The position numbers and the translations under genes were made by a program. The notes under the pieces were generated by a model. That model saw only the letters and a program-made list of their open reading frames with translations, did not search any database and had not been told where the DNA came from. Positions 35,371 to 46,662 of a DNA stretch of 64,000 bases are shown here, piece after piece. The stretch is from Calycina herbarum. Its lineage: Eukaryota; Ascomycota; Leotiomycetes; Helotiales; Pezizellaceae. Position 1 is the first letter of the stretch. Each line of letters opens with the position of its first letter. The DNA lies in the NCBI GenBank assembly GCA_001414485.1, contig LLEY01000004.1, positions 434,001 to 498,000 of the forward strand, written 5' to 3'.

Positions 35371-35801
35371 CCAGGAAAGGGATTGGGAGGCGGATTGAGG
35401 TTATCTAAATGCCATTCCTTGTTTTTGAATTAGTTCTTTCTTTCAAATAAAATGTGCCAAGGCGGGATGTACCCAGTAAGCAGCGAGCAGCGGGAAGTGG
35501 TTGTTGGGGTAGTTGCGGTAGGTAGTAGATTCCTAGTCTGACTTCGCTTGTGAAATTGGCGATTTGGTCTGGGGTGAGGTTTGTGGGGATGGTTGTGTTC
35601 CTGTGTGGTTCTTAGAGAATTTGGAATAGGAGTTCTAATTTGGGGTGGGCGGGAAGGAGGGAAGAACCAGATTATTGTTATATTGGATCCGACTGCAATG
35701 ATATCTCCTTTTTTGGGACTGAGAATTGGGGAATAGTAAAGGCGTGCAAGAGTACAGGAGAGAAGTTGGGTGATTGCGAGGAATGTGAATGAGAGTTTCA
35801 T
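35361..35801 (-). pseudogene. Broken gene for a small secreted protein
   Basis: The frame opens with a good signal peptide (MKLSFTFLAITQLLSCTLA) and continues RLYYSPILSPKKGDIIAVG. After ITIIW the protein-like frame shifts: the +1 frame carries PAHPKLELLFQIL, a stop, and then NTTIPTNLTPDQIANFTSEV and GIYYLPQLPQQPL. Near the end another shift leads to KEWHLDNLNPPPNPFPGWI and a stop. Two frame changes plus one stop, with no usable intron, indicate a pseudogene. The first part recalls the secreted Kre9/Knh1-like domain (repeat of GD.I..GS.ITI.W), but that assignment is weak. Confidence 0.5.
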
Positions 35802-37836
35802 AGTGAGGAGGAGTGTAATAGTATGCTCGTGAAGAATGATATAGGATAATTTCGAGTTGTTTTGGTGGGATTTATTAAACTTGCTGTAATAGAGCTGGTG
35901 GGGAGAGTTTTGTACCCCTCATCATACCTCGAAGGAAAAAACCACACATCCATCATATATAGAAACAGCCTAAAAGTGGACGAGGCAAATTAATTGATGA
36001 CGCGAAGTCTCAAGTGAAAGGAACATTTTTCAAGCGCTCTATGAGTTCTCAACTTCCTGTTTTACAAACCTCTAGCTCAACTCGTAATTTCAGCTAATCG
36101 CGAACATTTGACAACCCTCGTTCCCCCCCTCCCCCCCCCTCCGCAGAATAAACTCAAATAATCAGTAATTAAATGCAGAAGATATCATGCATCTTTATAG
36201 CCTAAATCGTGACATTCCAAGTCATAGATGCGATGCTTCTCACTTGAGATGTAGTGCTTCGTTGAGATTCATGGTAAGCTTCCAAAAATTCATCCCCAGG
36301 AGAGAGCCGGAGGATGCTTCTATGAGCAAGATTTTGTTGAAATTGGCTCGCAGTATGAAGGTTGGAGTTGATGAGAAAGGCTTTTGGTATGCAACCTATT
36401 TAATGCTGGCAATAAATCCAAGTATGCAAGCCTAGAGAGCACACAATGTTAAAAAAATAGTATTTTAGATCAAACTAAACTGCTCCCCTCGCTCCTTACT
36501 CCCAACTTTGATCTCTTTCTACTATGGCTAGAGGAGAGAACAAGTTGAGGTTGAAAAGGGAAGGCGCGACTCCCGGTTTACATCTTGAGTACCTAACAAC
36601 CTTTCTTCTCTTCCCGTCTGATTCCCTTGAATTCATCGCGCCGGGGGTTGCACCCAAACCTGGCCGAAAGTCGACGAAGCTCACTCGCGAGCCCTTTGTG
36701 AGCTTCGTGATCTCAATGACCACATTCCCTCATCATCAAACCTTCAGTTGCCACATCAAATACCTTCTCATCACCTTGCTCACTAATGTTTGCTCGCAAA
36801 GATACAGTCTAGCTCCTCTACCTGTTTCTAGGCCACGAGACTTCTAGGTAGAGAAAAGACGAGTGAGAGTTGATGAATGCCTTCGAGAGATGTTGGGATG
36901 AGAGGGCCTCTCAAAATAGATGTTGTCCATTTTGGCCAAGGGACGAGAAGCTCCAGAACAATTTAAAGCCGATAGGTTTTCCCTTAATGCCGACGATCAC
37001 CTATTGGCTGAGAGTTCTATCATGTGACATGTGTCTCTACTTTTCCTGACACAAGACAGAACTGGCGATGAAACCTTCACAATCGTCCACGCACGTCAAA
37101 AAAGGTCTACACAGACAAGACTTCCCTGTTGGCTCTCGATATAATCCGTACAGTTGCAATCGAACCATTTCACACGCATCTTCAAGATATAATAGGGTCA
37201 GGCCGGGGTTGAGCTCTATAGTTGGGACTGAATACCGGAACCCTAACCATATATTTGGAAAAACTCCATACCTTTCAAGTGAAAGGTCGAGGTCCCGGAA
37301 AACCCCCATGGGAAATACTCTGCCCTCAGTTTCTACGAGTTTTTCAATTCTTACATCTGTCTACGTAGCCCTCGTTGTTCCAGCTTTCTGAGGTAATTCA
37401 AGTAAATTATCCTATGCACTTGGAACAATTTTGGGCAGATAACCCAGTTGTTTTGAAACAACCAAGTTCCAAAGTACCGGAAAGTCCGAACAACTTGCAA
37501 GTATTTACTGCCCGTTTTGAATGTCCACCGCGAGCCAATGTCACAGAAAAGGGAGAGGCTGTGTTTGTGTTTTTGTAGGGTTAATTTGTATTTACATTCC
37601 AATTAGGAGTCCTCTAAGGCCAAAGAGGTCCAAACAAGAAAAAAATAGTTGAGTCGGCATTCGGCACACAAGAATCTCCCTGGCAAATATGTGCAATTGA
37701 ACTGCCCTGGGTATTTTCTGCCCCATTCAATCAATCTACGCGTCTCTAAACAACTCCATGCGTATCCTCTACCTCCCCATCGACTATCCTCCTATTTTCT
37801 GCCATTCCTTGTTGGGTTCATTCCAAGTTCCTAAGC
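35802..37836. other. Long intergenic stretch
   Basis: Two kilobases without a supported gene. Open frames of 82-107 codons exist (36187-36435, 36524-36847, 37068-37391), but none has family features, exon context or codon bias. A pyrimidine run of C and T lies at 36120-36142. Confidence 0.45.
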
Positions 37837-38583
37837 TTACAACATCATGATACCGGCACCAACGATGAGGATGGTGGAGATCAAGCCGGTGTTGGCGTTC
37901 AAGACAATACCGGCGGACTTTGATGCGGAGGTGGATGCAGCGGCGGCAGCAGCAGTGCCTGAAGCAGAAGCAGCAGCCTTTGCGGATCCTATTTCATTGC
38001 TCGTTAGTATAAATTTCAAGGACGAATGTTCAAGTGTTTACTAACCAGCTTTGGTGGCTTCTTTGGCAGAGGCGAGAGTAGAGCAGGCATCGACGAGAGT
38101 GGTGTTTGCCATCATATCAGCCAGCTTGGTCTGGGCCTCAGTTGCTTTGGCCTTGACAGCATCGGCTTTGGTGGTGTTTCCCTTGGTCATCTTGGTGAGA
38201 GCAGTCTCGTTTGCGGCCAAACTCTCAAGCTTCATGAGAGATTTCATCTTGGAGCAAGCATCCTTGGTGTCCTCAGCAGCGGAGATGACGGAGCAAGTAG
38301 CTACGAGTGTAGCATTGGACTCCATGGTGGTCAATTGGGTGGAGGCAGCGGATGCCTTTGCTTGGAAATCGGCAATTTTGGTGGCGTTGTTCTTGGTCTT
38401 TGCTGCGAGCTTGGTCTCGTTGGAAGCAAGCTTGACCATTTTAGTGAGTTGAGCCATCTCCTTGCAGATGCTTTTATCGGTAACTGCCTTGGTCTCCTTG
38501 GTGGAGGTTCCGTTCTTGCTTCCACCCTTGGCAACGACGGCGGTGGCGAGCATCAAAGAGAAGAAGATGTTGGTGATTTGCAT
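37837..38583 (-). CDS. GPI-type secreted protein with two tandem 58-residue repeats
   Basis: Two exons (38583-38046 and 37988-37837, intron 57 nt) encode 229 aa. A signal peptide is followed by a short Gly/Ser/Thr linker (MQITNIFFSLMLATAVVA). Two repeats follow, C40-C97 and C110-C167, each with exactly 56 residues between the cysteines and matching positions: LASNETKLAAKTKNNATK against LAANETALTKMTKGNTTK, and ESNATLVATC against MANTTLVDAC. The tail is Ala/Ser-rich (SAKAAASASGTAAAAAASTS) and ends in a hydrophobic segment (TGLISTILIVGAGIMML) typical of a GPI signal. N-glycosylation sequons are frequent. It is probably a cell-wall or surface protein. The family was not recognised. Confidence 0.75.
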
Positions 38584-40912
38584 ATTGGCGGTTGGAGGTT
38601 TTTTGACGGGTTTTGGAGTTTTAGTTACAAAGACTTGAATGGGATTAAAGATATGAAATAAGACGGACCGGCCGAAAAAAGATAAAATGGAGAGTGATGA
38701 TGAAGAAGTGAATTGGTTGAATGATGTCCTGATGGTTTTTCCAAGAGATACAACTTGAACCATTTATAAGATCAAAATGCAAGATGCGGCTCCACACAAA
38801 TGTTTGCATGCAACGCGTACGTCTAGGAGTCTCCTCTGCACTAGGGGCCTGTGAATAGTTGCCAACTTGCCAGCTACCCATTTAGGCGCGGCGATGGAAC
38901 GAACTTGGAACAGATGGCATGCATCCGATGAGAGGGTAAAAATAGTCTGCCAAGCAAAATCTTCCATTCTTTCTTTAGTCGGGATTCTGTAACATGATTT
39001 TCGATCGCTGGTGCACGCCCTACGCACATTGTGGCCGCGTATCCTTCACAGAGTTACAGAGAGATGCGCGCAATGGTTTTCAAATGGCGGATCTTTCTTC
39101 TCTGTCCTCGAAACGGTTTCCAAACATACGGAATTCGTTGGTATGGTGTTGTTGCCCCCCGAGAGAAGATTTTGAGCGGAGCTCTCCTTTTCAAATTCGG
39201 CATTAGAATTCATCCATCTTGGGACTCTGAGGAGCCATCGCAATCTTGCAAGAGGAGAGCATTTCCGGTGACGACTGCGTGGAGTCTACGAGTGCCGAAC
39301 AATCCTAAGATTGCCAGAGTCATTGGATGAGGTCGTCGAGTGGACAATCAGCGAAACAATTGGTGTCCGAAGGTGTTCAGACGTCTACGTCTAAGCGAGT
39401 TACGGGTTCCACCTTTTCCCAACCTCACTTGTGGATCAGCTCGTATGTGATTGGCTATCGGAGGATGTCCAATGTGACAACGACCTTATTTCCGGGGGTG
39501 ACTCGGTATCAAGCCTTGTCGTTGAAGATCAGATGGAAGGCGCTCAACCCCCCGAGAGCATCTCTTTTGTTTCTCTGCAAATTTAGGAATCTTTTCCGCC
39601 ATGGAAGCGGGGTCTGTTCATCTTTCTCCTTCTTACCCCCGCTTCGAGCTTGTTTTGAATGAGGACTATTTCCGTATATTTGTTTACAACCTCAGATCCC
39701 TTCTGGTGATCTTGTATGAGAAATTGTCGATAATGGGGGATTTTCATGGTCTCTCAGGAATTGGAAAAATTGGTGGAAAGCGTTTTGCGAGGGTGTTTTC
39801 AAATATGGCTTGAAGTTCGGGAAGTCAACGACAGACTAAATACCTGGTGCTGAAGTCAGGACTAAGAGACTGAAATTCAAACATATCTCAAAGCAGCCAC
39901 TACTTTTCAAGAATTATTCTCGTCCACCAAATCTATGCCATATTGACGGCGGGTCAAGTATCGAATTTTCCATGCGACGAACCGCAAGCCTCAAGGTCCA
40001 ACCCAGTGTCTTTCACAACTCCACACCTTTCTCCTTCACTTGATTCTTATCTCTAAATAAGTGGAACAAAAAACGGTTCTCCCCAAATGCCGAAAGGAGG
40101 AAAAGAGAATCTCAACTTCGTCACATTCGTGGTTGATACTTCACACCCAACCATTACCCCTGTATGACCGAAAACCCCACCACCAAAACGAGGGATTTTT
40201 CGAAACGAGCCTCACAATTGCTTTTGCAAGTTGGCGACACAAGTTAACCCCATTCTTTTCCCAAGTCTTATATTTAGAAATTCTGGAGCTTTTTGTACCT
40301 GAACCAGGAGCTACCTCGTGTTTTGGCATTTTTATATGGAATGGTGGTGGGACAAGCTCTTGTGCCGTTCAAGCGGTGGAATTAAGCTTTGCAATCGAAA
40401 TATTCAGATGGTTATGGGCGGAGGAACGTCGTTCGATATGTACACATCTTTATTTTCCGTGGTTTGGATTTCATCATTTCCCCCGGTTATGTTGAAATGT
40501 TTGGTTTTGGTTGGTGGGATTTGGGATCGTGGGGTAGGTCTTGGCTGTGTAACCATTATTTGGACTACTAATTGTTGATGACTTTGGTTTCGAGTAGAAT
40601 TTTCGGATAATCCCAGTAGAGATGAAAAGTTGTAACTTGGATCTATCAAAAATTGTGACTTGTGAAAGAAAATTTCATTCTGGAGATGGCCATTTAGGAT
40701 TGCCTAATAGACTGTACCACAATTTGAACCCAAGTTAAGAAGCAGAGAAGTAGAACGTGGGTTGGTTCTATTCAAGCGACCTGTATCTTTACTCATCCAC
40801 GGATCCTTCACTTTAGATATCTTTTTTAGAAAACTTTGATTTTCTATGACTAGAAGTTTATATACAAAAAGATTCTCATTCTTCTAATGGTTCTCAGTAG
40901 ATCGTCTCAAGA
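38584..40912. other. Long intergenic stretch
   Basis: 2.3 kb with only short overlapping frames on both strands, none starting convincingly or showing domain features. The part up to about 38800 is the promoter of the GPI-type gene. Nothing else could be supported. Confidence 0.45.
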
Positions 40913-41961
40913 TCACCTCTTCCTTATCCACAACTTCTCGGTTTCAATCCAGCTTTTACGCGGATTCCAAAAGTCTAAGTCGCTAACACCACCTATATTA
41001 TAGGAGTCATACAATGTAAATCTATGGTTAACCACCCTCGCTTCATGTGTTTCCCTAGAGTCTCCCTGTGTGTCAGGGTGCCAACAAAGCATTGCCCTGG
41101 GGATTTTACCTTCAATATTGGCCATGAAATATGTGGTGAGACAGCCTGTTCCAAGAGAGATGACCAAAGTGTGTTCATCGATAAGTGAATAAACATCTGG
41201 AGTGTAGACGACATTAAATTTCAAGTGTTTTGTCAAGAACGCTACGTCGTATTGCGAGTAGATCGGATCTTGGGCAAAGACAGGAAGCGGGTTCCCGGTT
41301 TCTGGATAAGGTATTAGCACGCTCTTTTGTTCTTTTTCCCTCTTCTTTTTGCAGTCTTAAGAACTCACCCCCTAGATACTGTCTGATGAAGCCGGCGGCC
41401 GAGATTTGGAAGGCGGATGCGTCAGTCATCCAGTCGTCTTGAGGGTCCCCAGACTGGCGAATATCATCATGGAGGCTTCCTGGTCCAATTATGACTACCT
41501 TCCTAACATCCCCTTTGCTCAATCCATTTTTTTGATACGTTATTGCTCTCCGAAGCAGTGCATACTCGTTGGTCTGATACCATCGGGCTTTTTTTCTTCG
41601 AAATGACTGTGCAATTTGGTCCACTGATACTTTCCAGTAGAAGTCGTTGCGCAATGTAGCGAAATTATGATTGAAGCCTCGAAAGTAGCCGCGGTCAAAG
41701 ACTGCCTTTTCACTGTCTACATGCAACCTTAAATCAGAAGCGTATTAGTTTTGTCGTCTCCAAGAAAGGGCTGTCTACATACTCAACATAGTTGTCTTTC
41801 TTCACAAATTCCCTGTGTTTTCTCTTGAGCCATTCGGGGAAATTGCCAGCATATGGATTGTTCGTCATCAAGTTTGCGATAGGTCCCCAACGAACCTTTT
41901 GCCCATTGTAGAAGATACACGCAAGGCCAGTAGTTCTGTCGTAATTGCAGGTGTACCCCAT
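40913..41961 (-). CDS. SRR1-domain protein
   Basis: Three exons (41961-41783, 41727-41369, 41301-40913; introns 55 and 67 nt) encode 308 aa. The C-terminal part matches the SRR1-like domain found in fungi: GNPLPVFAQDPIYSQYDVAF, then FNVVYTPDVYSLIDEHTLVI, SLGTGCLTTYFMANIEGKIP and a late DLDFWNPRKSW. A strand KVVIIGPGSLHDD precedes it. SRR1 was first named for a plant circadian and light-signalling protein; the role of the fungal relatives is not settled. The splices are supported because frame and conserved order continue across both introns. The ATG at 41961 has a good context (ACACCATGG), and the frame upstream meets a stop without another ATG. Confidence 0.75.
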
Positions 41962-43266
41962 GGTGTAGTTTGTACAATAGAGTCGCGTTTCGTGTATTCC
42001 AAAACGTAACTTTCTTTGCTGGTCAAGAAAAATCCGAAGGGGAGAGAGATTGTCTTTTTATAGTTTGCCGGCGGGCCTGGCATAAGTTTGAGTGATTGGC
42101 TATTTTTGTTGATATTATTTTCTGAATTATTCAAGAGTTGAAGTGCTGAATAAAGGAGTGACTCTTCTTTTCAACGTATGTTCTTATTCATGCTTCAGGG
42201 GCTTAGCGCCCCGAATATTGGAATCGTTGAATATAAATCTCGAATGAGTAATATTGTGATTGCACAAAAAATAGACTTCCAGATTTTTTTTATACTGGCT
42301 AGAACTTATACAAATTATTAAAGACAGAAAATTCGAAAAAAAAAACAACAATAACATTATGACATGTAAAAGTCTCGGTCAACTTCTCAAAAGCCTAGAA
42401 TAAACATGATAACGAACTACTTATTTTCACATTGATCACATTGATAAATAAAGACTGACATTTCTCATTTTTCCATGGCTTCTAGTACAATCAATCTAAT
42501 TACTCGAAACCTTCTCATGCAATGTCTTAAAGAGGCACAAGTAGGAAGACGACTGAGACTCCTACTTATTAAAAATGGCGTCGTCTAAGCAAGTAGATGA
42601 GAAATCAACTGAACCACGTCAACCAGCGCTGAACATTAAAAGACACAATGAGCCTAAATTTTCTGAATATCAAAACCCGAAATACAATGTCCTAAAAGTC
42701 TCGGGAAATCAAATTCAAAGAAGCGAGATGGGACGTTTAGAGAATAAGCATAGTGAATTAAACTGTCTCCACATTCTTTAAGCGAGTTAATTTCCCGACA
42801 CTTTTAAAATACTTTCTTTCGATGAGACAAGTCACGCTCCACTACCTACTACGATTATTGAATAGCTTTGAAAGGGTTCCTTGTAAACCTTTTCAAAAGA
42901 ATCCACTCCACCAAGAGAACTTAGCTTGGCTTTTCCTGCCAAAGCTATAGCAACTCGAAATTAAGTACCCTACACCGAGGTAGCGCATGGGATATTCTCT
43001 TTGTAAATGTGGCAAAGATTTTCAAAAAGTGAACTCTGAAGAGTCTTTGACCCCATTCATCACGCTCCCGGATCTAGTAACAAACGCTAGCGTTCTTTGT
43101 TCCCATCTGCAACCGCTATTATACTCGCCCACAAAAAACATTAATGGATTATAATCTCTTTGTTTGTAATAAAAACCCCTTAACTTTACCCAACCCCCCC
43201 CCCCCCCCCCCCAAAAAAAAAGATCATCAAAACTTGTTTCTATCAATATCCACTCAATCCCAAAAA
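41962..43266. other. Intergenic stretch
   Basis: AT-rich. It holds one short frame (listed at 42575) and an imperfect inverted repeat (about 42693-42711 with 42788-42807). Just before the next gene are a run of about 20 C and a run of 9 A (43194-43221), probably in its 5' leader. Confidence 0.45.
42575..42781 (+). CDS. Short open frame, doubtful
   Basis: A 68-codon frame beginning AAAATGGCGTCG, hydrophilic and rich in Lys, Glu and Asn (for example VDEKSTEPRQPALNIKRHNE). There is no signal peptide, domain or neighbour context. An inverted repeat overlaps its 3' half. It may be a small gene, a relic or chance. Confidence 0.2.
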   Translation: MASSKQVDEKSTEPRQPALNIKRHNEPKFSEYQNPKYNVLKVSGNQIQRSEMGRLENKHSELNCLHIL

Positions 43267-46200
43267 ATGCCTCCTAAAAAGGGGAGAGATGGAGCCGAAA
43301 ATAGCTATTCGCCTACAAAAGATAGTGAAGATGAAATCACAGGAATGTTCGATGATCTACTCGCCGCGGATCTAAAGGCAGAACTGAAACTGCGTAAGCA
43401 ACCAAGAACGGGCGTCAAACAAGTGCTCCGCGAGCGTTTAGAAGACTACGAACGCCGAAAGAGACAGAGAAAACGTAAGCGCAGTGAGGACACTGATAAC
43501 GATATTCTGGAAACACCGTCTCCGAAAGTTCGAAAACCCACTGTGAAGAAACCTACGAAGAAACCCGCTGAGAAGGAACCATCTCCTAAAGAAATTATTG
43601 AAATTCCGAGTTCGAGTCCTAAGAGTCCTGTTCAGCCTGGGAAGAAGGTTGTTACTAAAGACGGAGGAGAAAAAGAGGATTCCAGTGATAGTTTCATTCC
43701 AAGTCCTGAGGAGCCTGGTAGGAAACCTGGGAAGAAGGTCGTTCCTGAAAAAGGGGGAGGGAGAAGAGGTTCTGGCGCTAGTTTCGAACTAAGTCCTGAG
43801 AACCCTTCTCCCCCTGCTCCACCATCAACGGAGAAATCTGATGGCGAGGATCCAATTGCAGAGCCGCCGGGTAAGAAACAACAACCCGCTGCTACGAAGA
43901 AAACATCTCCCAAAAAACCAAATTCGGGTTCGCATCCCTCCGACTCGGACCTTCCATCACTGGATGAGCTTGCTCGTAACCCAGCACACAAGAAACCCGC
44001 GGTACCCCCTGCGAAGAAACCAACCAAAACCGGTCTTCCAAATCCAGCCCCTAAGAGGGGTCCTGGTGTAAAGAAGCTTGTCAGGAAACTTGGGGCTCCA
44101 AAGAGGATTGTTGGTGAAGCAGGAATAAGAGGTGATTATTCAGGCTCAAGTGGTGAGAAACCTGGCCGAAGAAAGCCACCAAAGACTGGGAACAAACCTG
44201 GCGGGACAGCAAAGCCTCTTAAGGATATAAAGGTTGGCCCAAAGGTTGGCCCAAAGGTGCGAGGAGGTCCAAATAAACAACCAGCAGCTCCGCAGAAACC
44301 AAGCGCCGGGACGACAGAGGACGTAGATTTGAACCCAACCGGCACGAGGAAGATTCCCTCACCAAAGGTACCGAAGAGACTTTCTATTCGCACCAAACGA
44401 ACCCCTCCTGCTGCGTCAGCTTCCTCGCCTGCTTCGCCTGCTTCTCTGCCTACTCCCATCGAGGTGTTACCCGACGGAAAGACAGAGGAAGAGATGAGGT
44501 TCGACTTCATTCTCCAATTTGAACTTCCAACCACAGAAATTGTCGCATCCATGGAGAGAGTCAGAAAAGAGATCCCCGATGGAGTAAACTCTCGCAATAA
44601 ATTTGTCAACACCGCAGTGGGTAGAAGCCCGATTAGGGGTCATGCATTGCGCGCTGGAAGTGTGGTTAATCTCATTGACGAACAGAAAGACAAGGATGGA
44701 AAGATCATTGTAGGTGAATGTGAAGGCGCTCTAAACACGGAAATTCTCGAGGCATATCTAGAGCTCATCTGCGATTTTCACAACAAAAGACCTTATAGTC
44801 GTGCTGCAGGAGATCAACCTAAGACTAAGGCCTTGGATAGCCCTCGCACTTCCGAGCGAATAAAAAACCAGAGAAAGCATTGCGATCCTTATCTCTTCCA
44901 AACGCACGAGTTTGCGGAAATACTCATCAATCGCGACAACAGACCCGGACTTGAGTGGGGAAATGTAGCAGCATCTGTAAGGTGGAAGGAGATTTACCCT
45001 TGGATGGGAGACCATGGGTTCCGGGAACATTTCTTCCACTTTGAACATATTTTCATTCCGATCCGGTGGGATGGAACAAAACCTTACCACGCCATGTTGA
45101 TGGTCATCTCCCCAAGGAACCGGTCAGTTGAGTTTTTCAATAGCATCGAACAATACGGCGGCAATAGGGATTACTACTACTACAAGATCTTTGATTACCT
45201 GCAGTATGAGCTTGGAGATGAGTTCGTAATGGGCGAATGGTCTTTCAAAGACGGAATTACCAGTCCTCAACAACGCCTCGATTCACAACATTGCAGTGTT
45301 CATTGCGCCACAAATGCGTATTGCGTAGCGTTTGGAATGAGTGTTACCAGGGATTCATGGACTGACGAACACATGGTCGAGAAGAGAAAGAGAATGTTTC
45401 ACGAGCTGTGCAGGGGTAGCTTGGACTTCAAAAGACAAGTCGACATTGATCTTAATGTTGAAATTGGGATACCACCGGACCATGGCGATGCTTACCATGC
45501 CAAACGGGCAGCAACGAGACACGGCGAAAACCGTCCCGAGAGTCAGCGTGAAGATGTGGGGGCGCGCAAAATATTCGCTCGACAGTGGAGGGAAGGGTAC
45601 CGCCACATATGGATTTCTGGAACCAATCTTCTCTGTGGACTAGGAGCTGTTTGCACCGCAGTCCGCGCACAGAATCTAGGGACATACCCAACTGTTGAGG
45701 AGCTGCTGGAAATAAAGCGCACGAATGAAGAAATGGGATTCTTTGAGAGTGAAACGGGAAAACTTGCCCGAAAGAACAAGGCATCTTTCTACATCGATCA
45801 GCTGGGAGCTCTCCTCCGGATCTGGGGCAAAGAGAAAGGGGGCGGGCTGGATCTTCGCCTGGGATACATGCTGAATGATTCGCGCGTGTATTTGGCTATT
45901 CAAGATCAAAACGAGCTTACGACCATAGTGATTTGGATCTCCACTTCCAGTGATGATGGAGCAGACGACACGACTTGGCACTATGAAGCTGTTGCTCCTA
46001 AAAAAGTGCCATCCGACCCATACAACAAAGATACATATCTCGGGCTCAAAAGAAATGCAGACGGAAAATGGACTCGGGGCGGAGGAATACGGACAAGGAC
46101 ACCACTGGCACTGGAACGGTTCCAGAATTGGGCACCCCCGCCCTTGCAACGACACGAGTACAATGATATAAAGACTCAAGCGGAATTTCTGGCAATCGCC

Positions 46201-46662
46201 AAGGAGAGGAATGAGAAGAAGGACAGGACGATGGATTTGACGCCGTTTAAGGAAAAGACAACAAGTCGAAAGAAGATTGACGGATTGAGGAGATTGGTCT
46301 ATAAGGATATGGCGGACGAGGAGAGAGAGCGGAAGAAAGCTAGAGCCGGGATTCCCACATACGAAAAAATCCCAAGCACACAGGAGAAGTCACCTAAGAC
46401 CCCGAAAGAGAAATCACCCAAGTCACCAGGAAAGAGAAGTCTCCCAAGAGATAGCGAGTCTCCCAAGAAGTCAACCCCAAAGGAGAAGTCTCCCAAGGTA
46501 CCAGGAAAGAGAAAGTCTCCCGGAGAGTCTCCCCGACAAAAGAAATTCAAAGCGCCATCACCCATGAAGTCACCTATAAGGAAGAAGAAGAAGAAGAAGA
46601 AGAAGAAGAAAACACCGGAAAAGCCCAAAAGGTTGAAGGATAAAGTGCTCGGTTTTTTTTAG
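43267..46662 (+). CDS. SAP-like / Ulp1-like / OTU-like multidomain protein
   Basis: Single exon of 1131 aa. Residues about 15-70 hold a SAP-like DNA-binding helix pair (DDLLAADLKAELKLRKQPRT, VLRERLEDYERR). A long Lys/Pro/Ser linker follows to about 440. The first protease-like module has YHAMLMVI (H608), then EFFNSIEQ (N625, where Ulp1-type proteases usually have Asp) and DSQHCSVHCATNA (C676): a C48-like order. A second module has GTNLLCGLGAVCTAV (C790) and later TTWHYEAV (H905), the Cys-early, His-late order of OTU deubiquitinases. The C-terminus is a Ser-Pro-Lys repeat tail with a Lys run. The frame extends 41 codons upstream through a poly-C/poly-A tract, but MPPKKGRD at 43267 is the likely start. 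Both domain calls rest on motifs, not alignment. Confidence 0.7.
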   Translation: MPPKKGRDGAENSYSPTKDSEDEITGMFDDLLAADLKAELKLRKQPRTGVKQVLRERLEDYERRKRQRKRKRSEDTDNDILETPSPKVRKPTVKKPTKKPAEKEPSPKEIIEIPSSSPKSPVQPGKKVVTKDGGEKEDSSDSFIPSPEEPGRKPGKKVVPEKGGGRRGSGASFELSPENPSPPAPPSTEKSDGEDPIAEPPGKKQQPAATKKTSPKKPNSGSHPSDSDLPSLDELARNPAHKKPAVPPAKKPTKTGLPNPAPKRGPGVKKLVRKLGAPKRIVGEAGIRGDYSGSSGEKPGRRKPPKTGNKPGGTAKPLKDIKVGPKVGPKVRGGPNKQPAAPQKPSAGTTEDVDLNPTGTRKIPSPKVPKRLSIRTKRTPPAASASSPASPASLPTPIEVLPDGKTEEEMRFDFILQFELPTTEIVASMERVRKEIPDGVNSRNKFVNTAVGRSPIRGHALRAGSVVNLIDEQKDKDGKIIVGECEGALNTEILEAYLELICDFHNKRPYSRAAGDQPKTKALDSPRTSERIKNQRKHCDPYLFQTHEFAEILINRDNRPGLEWGNVAASVRWKEIYPWMGDHGFREHFFHFEHIFIPIRWDGTKPYHAMLMVISPRNRSVEFFNSIEQYGGNRDYYYYKIFDYLQYELGDEFVMGEWSFKDGITSPQQRLDSQHCSVHCATNAYCVAFGMSVTRDSWTDEHMVEKRKRMFHELCRGSLDFKRQVDIDLNVEIGIPPDHGDAYHAKRAATRHGENRPESQREDVGARKIFARQWREGYRHIWISGTNLLCGLGAVCTAVRAQNLGTYPTVEELLEIKRTNEEMGFFESETGKLARKNKASFYIDQLGALLRIWGKEKGGGLDLRLGYMLNDSRVYLAIQDQNELTTIVIWISTSSDDGADDTTWHYEAVAPKKVPSDPYNKDTYLGLKRNADGKWTRGGGIRTRTPLALERFQNWAPPPLQRHEYNDIKTQAEFLAIAKERNEKKDRTMDLTPFKEKTTSRKKIDGLRRLVYKDMADEERERKKARAGIPTYEKIPSTQEKSPKTPKEKSPKSPGKRSLPRDSESPKKSTPKEKSPKVPGKRKSPGESPRQKKFKAPSPMKSPIRKKKKKKKKKKTPEKPKRLKDKVLGFF

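Noticed and set aside
36187..37391. Open frames of 82-107 codons as possible genes
   Set aside because: They overlap on both strands and lack domains, signal peptides, exon context or a conserved-looking core.
38994..40578. Several overlapping frames of 60-144 codons
   Set aside because: Most start with non-ATG codons, shadow each other on both strands and show no protein-like composition.
43144..43266. Extra 41-codon N-terminus of the protease-like protein
   Set aside because: It is encoded by a poly-C/poly-A tract, which is more likely 5' leader; the ATG at 43267 starts a normal SAP-like N-terminus.
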